A stretch of DNA of 64,000 nucleotides from Alkalihalobacterium alkalinitrilicum (GTDB lineage: Bacteria; Bacillota; Bacilli; Bacillales; Bacillaceae_F), in contig NZ_KV917368.1 in assembly GCF_002019605.1 (NCBI RefSeq), positions 899,809-963,808 of the forward strand, given 5' to 3'. Numbering within the stretch: position 1 is the first letter of the stretch; the number at the start of each line of letters is the position of its first letter. The notes below the pieces were generated by a model. The model worked only from the letters and a program-made list of their open reading frames with translations, was not told the DNA's origin and searched no databases. The translations under genes were made by a program, and so were the position numbers. This document shows positions 1 to 7,422 of this stretch, piece after piece.

Positions 1-1692
1 TTAGTACGCTCCGATACATCGGGATGTTCTTTCTGTGCTGACATGCGACGTATCATAGCGGGATCTGATCGTCAAGAAATGTGGAAGTTTCAAGGAAGAA
101 TGCCAGAAGAAGAAGCTATACTGCAAGATGCTTGGGCATCACAAATAGGTCTGTTTCAAATGGCAACTTTGATAAGTAATGAAGTGCGGCGGATTCTTCA
201 AGGCGAATCCAGCAACATCGAAGAAAAAGTGTTCATTTTGAACCTGAGAACGTTATCGAACTCTCGTCACTTTTTCTTGCCTAATCCATCGTGCCCGATG
301 TGCAGTTCATTACCCAATGATACATCAGAATTAGCTCAAATACGGTTAAAATCTAGTCCTAAAATCAATGGTGGCGGTTATCGCAGTCGTTCGATAGATG
401 AATTAAAAACAGTGCTAGTCAAAGATTATCTTGATTATCGTACTGGGCTCATGAATGGGAAGATGCAGGATGTCAGGCTACCATTTGCTGATGTTTTAGT
501 GAACATGCCGCTGTTTGGAGGAGATGAGGGAGTAGCAGGGAGATCTAATTCTTATGAAATGAGTGAGCTTACTGCTATTTTAGAAGGATTGGAAAGATAT
601 TGTGGGATCGAGCCTCGAGGAAAAAGGACAGTCGTTCATGATAGTTATCGTCATTTAGAAAATAAAGCACTAAATCCTACAAGTGTTGGTGTACATGAAA
701 AGGATCAATATGAAAAGCCTCATTTTCCGTTTAAACCTTTTAATCCTGATGCCCCAATGAATTGGGTCTGGGGTTATTCTTTCTTACAAGAACGTCCTAT
801 TCTGATTCCAGAGTTACTTGCTTACTATAGTTTGGGCTGTGGGGAGGGCTTTATATACGAAACATCAAACGGATGTGCATTAGGGGGGACTTTAGAGGAA
901 GCCATTTTCCATGCTATTATGGAGGTTGTCGAGCGGGATTCGTTCTTGTTAACCTGGTATGCGAGGCTCCCTCTTCCGCGGCTTGACCTTCGTTCAGCTA
1001 ACGATATAGAATTACAGCTGATGGTCGACCGTATTTCTGAGGTTACAGGTTATGACCTTTATTTTTACAATTCGACGATGGAACATGAAATTTCAAGTGT
1101 TTGGGCAGTGGCAAAAAACAGAAGATCCAAGGGTGTAAACATTATTTGTGCAGCAGGTGCTAACCCTGATCCTGTAAGGGCTGTAAAAAGCACGATTTAC
1201 GAGCTTGCAGGAATGATGTTTAGGGATGATGAAAAATTGGAGATAAACCGACAGAAATATAAAAGGATGCTTAAAGATCCGTTCGCAGTACGTACTATGG
1301 AGGACCATGGTATGCTATACGGTCTGCGAGAAGCAGAGGAACGACTAAATTTTTTGTTGGATAATCATCGACCTTTACGTACATTTGCTGAGGAATTTAA
1401 GGAACCACCAACCAATACTGATCTAAAAGATGATCTTCAGGATATCCTTCAGAGGTTCCGCCGTTTAAATCTTGATGTTATTGTGATTGACCAAACCACG
1501 CCTATAACCAAGCGCAATGGATTGTTCTGTGTAAAGGTATTGATTCCTGGTATGCTACCAATGACATTTGGACATCACCTCACCCGTGTAAAAGGGTTGG
1601 AGAGGGTACTTAGTGTACCCATGCAACTAGGGTTTGTGAAGAAACCGTTATTGTATGAACAGCTTAACCCATATCCCCATCCATTCCCATAA
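1..1692 (+). CDS. YcaO-domain TOMM cyclodehydratase (fused SagC/SagD type), 5' truncated by window edge
   Basis: The reading frame is open from base 1, so the true start lies outside the window; 563 residues are visible. Two Cys pairs (CSFC at visible residues 9-12 and CPMC near 98-101) fit the zinc tetrathiolate at the end of the E1-like/leader-binding part of fused TOMM cyclodehydratases. The rest is a YcaO domain, with acidic ATP/Mg-binding segments (SELTAILEGLERY, EAIFHAIMEVVERD) and a proline-rich C-terminus (YPHPFP) typical of YcaO cyclodehydratases. Such enzymes use ATP to cyclise Cys, Ser or Thr side chains of a precursor peptide to azolines. It lies 24 bp upstream of a SagB-type dehydrogenase. 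The substrate peptide is not visible. Family call is firm; the exact product is inference. Confidence 0.9.
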   Translation, partial: LVRSDTSGCSFCADMRRIIAGSDRQEMWKFQGRMPEEEAILQDAWASQIGLFQMATLISNEVRRILQGESSNIEEKVFILNLRTLSNSRHFFLPNPSCPMCSSLPNDTSELAQIRLKSSPKINGGGYRSRSIDELKTVLVKDYLDYRTGLMNGKMQDVRLPFADVLVNMPLFGGDEGVAGRSNSYEMSELTAILEGLERYCGIEPRGKRTVVHDSYRHLENKALNPTSVGVHEKDQYEKPHFPFKPFNPDAPMNWVWGYSFLQERPILIPELLAYYSLGCGEGFIYETSNGCALGGTLEEAIFHAIMEVVERDSFLLTWYARLPLPRLDLRSANDIELQLMVDRISEVTGYDLYFYNSTMEHEISSVWAVAKNRRSKGVNIICAAGANPDPVRAVKSTIYELAGMMFRDDEKLEINRQKYKRMLKDPFAVRTMEDHGMLYGLREAEERLNFLLDNHRPLRTFAEEFKEPPTNTDLKDDLQDILQRFRRLNLDVIVIDQTTPITKRNGLFCVKVLIPGMLPMTFGHHLTRVKGLERVLSVPMQLGFVKKPLLYEQLNPYPHPFP

Positions 1693-1716
1693 TGGAAGAG
1701 TAGGAGGACAAAAGAT

Positions 1717-3303
1717 TTGGAGCTTGATACATTTCTTCATCAACTACATTTTGACACGGATAAAATCTTTCCACCAGATTGGCAGGTAGATTGGGAAGGT
1801 GCACCACTTCCCTATAAATTATATCAGGAGGCATTACCTGAGATCGCGCTTACTTCAGAAGTACCCTTAACAATCAAAAAGAGAGAAAATGCTCTAAACC
1901 CTAGTCTTGAAGAGCTTGGTCATTTCTTATGGTATGTTTACGGTCTTACTCAATACTCTCAATCTATTTTACTTGATGGAACCGAGGAAAAGAATGTGAG
2001 CTTTACTCAATCTTTACGGAGATTTGTTCCCTCTGGCGGTGCCTTGTATCCTAATGAATTATATGTGTATGTAAATCTGGATGACGCTCCTAAAGGAATA
2101 TATCATTATGATGTAGCGCACCATCGTCTTATTTTGTTACGAGAAGGAAATTACGATTTCTACTTATTTAGAAGTCTTGAAAATGGTCTTCCTATTTCGG
2201 ATTGTTTTTGCACCGTTTTTGTCTCGACCGTTTTTTGGAAAAATTTTTATAAATACAATAATTTTTCCTACAGACTCCAAGGGTTAGACGCAGGTGTATT
2301 AATTGGGCAATTATTAGAAGTAGCCAATCGAATGGGGTTCTCTACACGGGTAAATTATCAATTTCTTGATCAGTCTATTAATCATTTGCTAGGGTTATCC
2401 GAACAGGAGGAAAGTGTATATGCGGTAATCCCATTAAGTATGAAACCTTCAATTACTTGTGTTGACAACGATCAAAAAAGAGAAGAAATGGTTTCTGCAT
2501 CTGAATTGTGTCGGGAAGTTCCAGTGTTGAATCATGTTTCCTATAATCGTTCAAAGAGAGTCATTGATTATCCGATGCTGAGAAAACTTAATAAAGCTTC
2601 GATGTTTGAAACAACGCATTCATTTGTGAAAATCAAGAAAATTAGTTGTGAGAATCCTCCATTAGATAGGGAGATGGTATTGTTTCCATTTACGGACTGT
2701 TTTTCGTACGACCTCGCATCTGTTTGTAGGAAGCGGTATTCTCCCGATATTGATTTTATGTTAGGAAAAGTAAGCCAAACACAATTATCTACTCTTTTAA
2801 AAGAGACATTTTCTTTCTCGTATCAAAATGACATTGACGATACACAGGGCCAAGTTGAGACTCGTGTTTCTTTATATGGCAGTTTTTATAATGTAGAGGG
2901 AATTCCTAATGGTGCCTATTCTTATGAATATGGCACTCATGCACTTCGGAGAATAACAAAGGGGGATTACCGGGAGTTTTTACAATCTGGTTTAACCATG
3001 CCGAATGTAAATTTGTATCAAGTTCCACTCTGTTTTCATGTGGTTGGAGAAAAGGATCATCTCAAAGGGATATTAGGGTATAGAGGATATCGTATTCAAC
3101 AGATGGAAGCGGGCATTCTTGTGCAACGGCTGCTCTTAGTGTCGAGTGCTTTAGGAATGGGGGGGCATCCGTTGTTAGGATTCGATGCGAACCAATGTGA
3201 TGATCTCTATAGGATCAGATCGAAAGGAAAAACAAGCTTGATCCAAATTCCCGTCGGTTCATACCGTCCACGTGCCTGGTTAAGAGGGAGTTTACGTAGC
3301 TAA
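1717..3303 (+). CDS. SagB-type azoline dehydrogenase with two nitroreductase-like domains
   Basis: A TTG start at 1717 is preceded by AGGAGG at 1702-1707, a good spacing; no ATG fits. The 528-residue product has two nitroreductase-like halves, roughly residues 60-270 (SGGALYPNELYVYV near 105) and 340-515 (GMGGHPLLGFD near the end). This is the layout of SagB/ThcOx family proteins, the FMN-dependent dehydrogenases that oxidise azolines to thiazoles and oxazoles. The gene directly follows the YcaO gene and is probably cotranscribed. Which half keeps FMN and activity cannot be settled by eye. No transporter, immunity gene or precursor follows, so other parts of the pathway must lie upstream of the window or elsewhere. 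Confidence 0.88.
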   Translation: MELDTFLHQLHFDTDKIFPPDWQVDWEGAPLPYKLYQEALPEIALTSEVPLTIKKRENALNPSLEELGHFLWYVYGLTQYSQSILLDGTEEKNVSFTQSLRRFVPSGGALYPNELYVYVNLDDAPKGIYHYDVAHHRLILLREGNYDFYLFRSLENGLPISDCFCTVFVSTVFWKNFYKYNNFSYRLQGLDAGVLIGQLLEVANRMGFSTRVNYQFLDQSINHLLGLSEQEESVYAVIPLSMKPSITCVDNDQKREEMVSASELCREVPVLNHVSYNRSKRVIDYPMLRKLNKASMFETTHSFVKIKKISCENPPLDREMVLFPFTDCFSYDLASVCRKRYSPDIDFMLGKVSQTQLSTLLKETFSFSYQNDIDDTQGQVETRVSLYGSFYNVEGIPNGAYSYEYGTHALRRITKGDYREFLQSGLTMPNVNLYQVPLCFHVVGEKDHLKGILGYRGYRIQQMEAGILVQRLLLVSSALGMGGHPLLGFDANQCDDLYRIRSKGKTSLIQIPVGSYRPRAWLRGSLRS

Positions 3304-3401
3304 GTGGTAAGAGTAACACACTGTTTTTCGTGCAAAAATGGATTTTTACAGTATAGGATTTCATAGGTACTGAACTTGAGCAGGATCATTGATTCGATAG
3401 A

Positions 3402-3521
3402 ATGGTAGATGCAGTTTTGACTTATGGGAAGATGATGTACGACGATAAAAGGGAATTAACTGATGAAGAAATTGATTATTTTTTCAGCAAAAATACGATA
3501 AGTACATGGTTGGGTTGTTAA
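3402..3521 (+). CDS. Possible 39-aa small ORF after sagB
   Basis: A short frame (begins MVDAVLTYGKMM, ends STWLGC) sits in the 340-bp gap between the SagB gene and the terminator at 3578. No clear ribosome binding site precedes it. It is acidic and is not rich in Cys, Ser or Thr, so it does not look like a TOMM precursor core, although it ends in Cys. It may be a gene remnant. The rest of the gap (3304-3577) shows nothing else I can support. Confidence 0.2.
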   Translation: MVDAVLTYGKMMYDDKRELTDEEIDYFFSKNTISTWLGC

Positions 3522-3577
3522 GGAAAATTCACAATATGGAAAACCTTCAATAAACAGGATTGATATTGTTAAAGTAT

Positions 3578-3618
3578 AAAAAGTAGGTGCAGAAGAAATC
3601 TTTCTGGACCTACTTTTT
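3578..3618. terminator. Bidirectional rho-independent terminator
   Basis: Inverted repeat AAAAAGTAGGT (3578-3588) and ACCTACTTTTT (3608-3618) with A-rich and T-rich ends. It lies between the sagB-like gene and the convergent gene at 3645-4136, so it can serve both strands. Confidence 0.75.
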
Positions 3619-3644
3619 AGGTGGATTTATTAAATTTTTCTATA

Positions 3645-4136
3645 CTAACACCAAACAATGATTTTAAAGGGTACTGTTTGGGCAGGGATGCTTTTAGTAG
3701 CAGGTCCGTAGATGACAATTAGGTTTCGGTTAGCGGGGTTATTTGTAAAAGGCTGTGCGTTGGTCAAAACGATTTCGGTATAAGGAGAGAGATTTAGTTT
3801 TAATTGGCCATCACGACTTACTAACTGTGAGTCAAAAAAATCAACTTTTACATTTTGATATGGGCTTTGTTTTACCATCACAAGGGCTTGGTATTGAGGT
3901 GGATAAATGAGCGGTACAGGTGCATCGCCATCATAATATCCCGTCACTTGGTCACCGATTCTTACGATTGCCTGGTTTACAAAATAGGTTGTCGGTGAAA
4001 CGACGAAGTTCACAATTCCTCCCATTCCATCTTCTACAGACATGAATTTATAACAACCTGCACCTTCACCATTACCCCCAACGAAAAAATCTTGAATCGA
4101 AGTAAGTGTTCCTTGAAAAAACCTGAAGTTGACCAT
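3645..4136 (-). CDS. Conserved hypothetical protein, beta-rich, about 163 aa
   Basis: Start chosen at the ATG at 4136 (MVNFRFF), because AGGGGG lies 6 nt upstream on the minus strand; in-frame ATGs further upstream overlap or precede this site. The sequence alternates short hydrophobic and polar stretches, consistent with an all-beta fold (for example TTYFVNQAIVRIGDQVTGYY, then PLIYPPQYQALVMV). It has no signal peptide and no transmembrane segment. I recognise no catalytic motif. Similar proteins are, from memory, scattered in Bacilli and Clostridia without known function. It is convergent with the TOMM operon, is monocistronic, and ends at the terminator at 3578-3618. No evidence ties it to TOMM synthesis. 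Confidence 0.7.
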   Translation of the reverse strand: MVNFRFFQGTLTSIQDFFVGGNGEGAGCYKFMSVEDGMGGIVNFVVSPTTYFVNQAIVRIGDQVTGYYDGDAPVPLIYPPQYQALVMVKQSPYQNVKVDFFDSQLVSRDGQLKLNLSPYTEIVLTNAQPFTNNPANRNLIVIYGPATKSIPAQTVPFKIIVWC

Positions 4137-4459
4137 GCACATCCCCCTCATCATGTATAAACGTAACTGTCTGGGAGCTACAATGAAGTTTGGTGAAGGG
4201 ATGCATTTGTATATTTGCGAGAACGTCTCCCAAAATAAATAATATGTTTAAAAAATTGAAAAAAGAACAAGAATTCGTTTATTAATAATCGTGTTACCCT
4301 TATTCATTTTTCAATCCACCTGCTGCTAACGGACCAGAATAGTTCATATTAGTCATAATCTTTGCCATTTCTTTGGGGACTCTTTACAAAGACTATGGAA
4401 GATGGTGTAAAGAGCTTGGAAAACTCACATAGTTCATATACTATGATTACTACTAGCTA

Positions 4460-4597
4460 GATGCAATTGAATCTCTTTCCACTTATTTAAAAGAACAAAA
4501 AGATATATATGTGAAGGAATTAATTGAAAACGAAAAAGGTATTAATTTACCTAGAATGAATACTGTAGCTATTGAAAAGGTCGAAAAAGGAATGTAA
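4460..4597 (+). pseudogene. Probable 3' remnant of an unidentified gene in a degenerate intergenic region
   Basis: An open stretch of 45 codons (DAIESLSTYLKEQKD ... VAIEKVEKGM) reads like a normal C-terminus but is preceded by in-frame stops and has no start or ribosome binding site. A second coding-like snatch (VIIFAISLGTLYKDYGRW) occurs just upstream, around 4350-4430, also closed by a stop. The 990-bp gap 4137-5128 otherwise holds only AT-rich DNA and the unmapped promoter of the activator gene. I cannot name the parent gene. Confidence 0.3.
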
Positions 4598-5128
4598 TAT
4601 AATGGTATGGATTTACTTGGTATAATTAACTATTCCCACAAACATATTTTAAATTTTTAGTGACATCAATTTTCAATTATATTTCGTTTCATTATAATAA
4701 AGCTTTCTAAATCTTGGGCCTTGCAAATGTTACTCTAATAAGGATATGTGTGTCTTACTAATCAAAGAAATCATTACAAAATGACAAGTTTTCTATGAAC
4801 TATTTTAGTAATAATTGTGATAGTATTACTTATCACATGGGTTGAATTGCAAGGATTTTGTAATTCGTTTAAATTCTTTTTGTAAAAAATTTTACTTACA
4901 TGTATTACATATAGAACTCATCACCTTAATTTTTATCTTACTCTAGCAAAGTAAAAAGTAGCTGAAAGAGTTTCCGCATTACTATCTAATGTACTTGTGG
5001 AATCGTTTTTTCAATAGATAGTTAGTTCCTAGTATAGAGCAATTGAAGTTAAGGGCTACGGTCAATAAATAACGTGACATATCTGAACAATATCTTTGTC
5101 TTACATTTTTGAAAGGAGGGACATGTTC

Positions 5129-7090
5129 TTGCCATATCGAGTAGTGAGTCAGTTTGATGATTTTTACAATTTGGAGAAAAGGCTTAAAGTAAATTGGGAG
5201 CGCTTTCATTCTGATGGAGTAATACCTAATTACCAAAGAGATATCGTCTTAACTTCTTGGGAACGTTGTATTCGAAACCAGATAGACCCTGTAAAAAATA
5301 ATGGGAAAATCATCTCGTCTATACAAGAGAAGAAGGAACAAAATGAATACCTTATGAATATCTTTTTGCCTTTTTTGGATGAGATTTTTCAAAATTTTAC
5401 TCATGATGATATGAGTATTGTCTTAACTGATCATGAAGGAATAATCATCGAAGAAAGGGCAAGTTTGAACACATTAAGGAAATTACAAAGTTATAATTTT
5501 CATATAGGCGCAGATTGGAGCGAGGAGGTTGCTGGAACTAATGCTATTGGAACTTCGTTAATAGAAAAAGTGCCAGTACAGATCTTTTCTTCTGAACATT
5601 TCTGTCAAAAATCGCATCCATGGGTCTGTTCAGCAGCACCGATAATTGACCCAGTTACAAAGCAAATCATAGGGGTATTGAACTTGACAGGAGGAAAAAA
5701 TTTAGTAAAGGCACACGATATGGGGTTAGTAACAAATAAAGTACAAAAAATTCAACAAGGAATTGGCACTCACCTTATAAATAGCAATGTCTTTCAAATA
5801 TACTCACTGCTAGAAACAATTAAAGATCCAGTTTTGATATTTGATATGAGTGGTAATATCCTACAACATAATGAAGCAGCACGATATTTATTTGGCGTAA
5901 ATTTTGGTGAGCAGTTATCAAAAGTACTAGAAACCCCAATAAACCAAATGGATTTGAACAACAAACCGAAAAAATTCGTGCTAGACGACGTCAAAAAAGA
6001 AGGAGGAAATGAGTGGCGTATCACCATACAGCCTTATAAGTTGGGGACATACCTGTTAGGTGGGATGGCTACTTTTGAAAAAATTGCAAAAGATAAATCT
6101 GCCCAGGTTTCTTCAAAAGGGAATAGAACTAGATATGGGTTTGACCATATGTTGACAAATGAACCCTCAATGCTGCAACTAATTAAATTGGCTAAAAGAG
6201 CAGCATTTAGTGAAAATACAGTATTGATTGGCGGGGAAACTGGTACAGGTAAGGAGATTTTAGCCCAATCAATCCATGACTATGGTCCTCGTCAAAAGAA
6301 GCCTTTCGTTGGTGTTAATTGTGGAGCTATTCCTAGGGAGCTATTGGCAAGTGAATTGTTTGGATATGAAGGAGGTGCCTTTACTGGAGCTAAATCTCAA
6401 GGGAAAAAGGGGAAATTCCAGTTGGCTGACGGAGGATCAATTTTCCTAGATGAGATCGGTGACCTTCCTTTAGACGCTCAAGTTTATCTTCTTAGGGTAC
6501 TTGAGGAACATACAGTCATACCAGTAGGTGGAATAGAGCCAGTGCCCATAGACGTAAGGGTAATTGCTGCTACCCATAAGGATTTAAAACAGGAAATTAG
6601 AAAAGGTAAATTTAGAGAAGATCTTTTTCACCGATTGAATGTTATTTCATTAACGATTTTACCCCTTAGAGAACGTCGAAATGATATATCTTTACTTATT
6701 GAATTTTTTCTAAAGGAGGCAAGTAAAGGAGTAAATTGTCCGCAGGTTGAGGAGGAAGTTTGGAGAGCTTTTCACACTTATTCTTGGCCAGGTAATATAA
6801 GACAATTAAAGAATGTAATAGAACAAGCAATTTTTCATACCGATGACGGGGTAATTACAAGAAAAGATATTCCTCAAGATTTACAAAGTGTAATAATGGG
6901 TTTACCTGTTCCAGAAACTGAGGCTTCTGTTCCTGGTCAGTGGAAAGGTCAATGGAAGAAAAAATTAAACCGGGAAAATTTAATTGATGTTATACAAAAG
7001 ACTAATGGGAACATATCTGAAGTCGCTCGGTTTTACAATGTTTCAAGAATGACGATTTATCGAAAGCTCAAACAGTTCGGGTTGGAGTAA
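5129..7090 (+). CDS. Sigma-54-dependent transcriptional activator, AcoR type (GAF-PAS-AAA+-Fis HTH)
   Basis: AGGAGG at 5114-5119 best fits the TTG at 5129 (spacing 9); the ATG at 5123 is only 3 nt away. About 653 residues. The GAF-like sensor (near 85-200) carries the AcoR-family signature GTNAIGT. A PAS-like segment (225-275) reads DPVLIFDMSGNIL. The AAA+ domain has Walker A GETGTGKE (near 367), GAFTGA (near 415, the sigma-54 contact), Walker B SIFLDEIG (near 438) and FREDLFHRL. A Fis-type helix-turn-helix ends the protein (VARFYNVSRMTIYRKL). It lies just upstream of, and is separated by a terminator from, a sigma-54 promoter driving the carboxylase operon, so it is very probably its dedicated activator. 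The inducer is presumably the ketone substrate or a relative. Confidence 0.92.
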   Translation: MPYRVVSQFDDFYNLEKRLKVNWERFHSDGVIPNYQRDIVLTSWERCIRNQIDPVKNNGKIISSIQEKKEQNEYLMNIFLPFLDEIFQNFTHDDMSIVLTDHEGIIIEERASLNTLRKLQSYNFHIGADWSEEVAGTNAIGTSLIEKVPVQIFSSEHFCQKSHPWVCSAAPIIDPVTKQIIGVLNLTGGKNLVKAHDMGLVTNKVQKIQQGIGTHLINSNVFQIYSLLETIKDPVLIFDMSGNILQHNEAARYLFGVNFGEQLSKVLETPINQMDLNNKPKKFVLDDVKKEGGNEWRITIQPYKLGTYLLGGMATFEKIAKDKSAQVSSKGNRTRYGFDHMLTNEPSMLQLIKLAKRAAFSENTVLIGGETGTGKEILAQSIHDYGPRQKKPFVGVNCGAIPRELLASELFGYEGGAFTGAKSQGKKGKFQLADGGSIFLDEIGDLPLDAQVYLLRVLEEHTVIPVGGIEPVPIDVRVIAATHKDLKQEIRKGKFREDLFHRLNVISLTILPLRERRNDISLLIEFFLKEASKGVNCPQVEEEVWRAFHTYSWPGNIRQLKNVIEQAIFHTDDGVITRKDIPQDLQSVIMGLPVPETEASVPGQWKGQWKKKLNRENLIDVIQKTNGNISEVARFYNVSRMTIYRKLKQFGLE

Positions 7091-7174
7091 AAGTGTTAAT
7101 GCCTCATCAAACTATCTGAGTAAATTTATCTCCTACTTGTAGTAACCATTTAATTATCCGAAAAATCAGAATAG

Positions 7175-7226
7175 TGTAACAAGTGTAACAAATGTAACAG
7201 CTGTAACAATTTGTAACTAGTGTAAC
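7175..7226 (+). promoter_or_regulatory. Six phased TGTAAC boxes, candidate upstream activating sequence
   Basis: Perfect TGTAAC hexamers begin at 7175, 7184, 7193, 7202, 7212 and 7221, spaced 9, 9, 9, 10 and 9 bp, all in the same orientation. They lie about 95 bp upstream of the sigma-54 promoter at 7321, a normal enhancer distance for bacterial enhancer-binding proteins. The neighbouring activator is the obvious binder. Binding itself is inference. Confidence 0.7.
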
Positions 7227-7277
7227 TATATCTGTTTCAAATAATTGCTGGACAACAAAAAAAGCAATATAAACATA

Positions 7278-7316
7278 GGATATTGATAGTCTTTATGGCC
7301 ATCAATATCCTTTTTT
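7278..7316 (+). terminator. Rho-independent terminator after the activator gene
   Basis: Perfect 10-bp stem GGATATTGAT / ATCAATATCC (7278-7287 and 7301-7310) with a 13-nt loop, followed by TTTTTT. It ends 4 bp before the -24 element, so activator transcripts should not enter the carboxylase operon. Confidence 0.9.
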
Positions 7317-7320
7317 AAGT

Positions 7321-7337
7321 TGGCATGATTTTTGCAT
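7321..7337 (+). promoter_or_regulatory. Sigma-54 (-24/-12) promoter of the ketone carboxylase operon
   Basis: TGGCATGATTTTTGCAT has the invariant GG (7322-7323) and GC (7334-7335) separated by exactly 10 nt, and matches the TGGCAC-N5-TTGCW consensus except at one base. Transcription should start near 7347. The enhancer-like TGTAAC array and the sigma-54 activator gene lie directly upstream. Confidence 0.9.
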
Positions 7338-7422
7338 TTTAGGTTATAAGACCGAAAGGAGGTCAGTGCAGAAGTAAGGGGAAATGTGTTCAAAAAAATT
7401 AGGCATGGGAAGGAGAATTAAA

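Noticed and set aside
3402..3521. TOMM precursor peptide
   Set aside because: Only one Cys and few Ser/Thr, no leader-core pattern; listed only as a possible small frame.
7175..7226. CRISPR-like short tandem repeats
   Set aside because: Units are only 6 bp with 3-4 bp between them, with no spacers of 25-40 bp and no cas genes. They fit an enhancer array.
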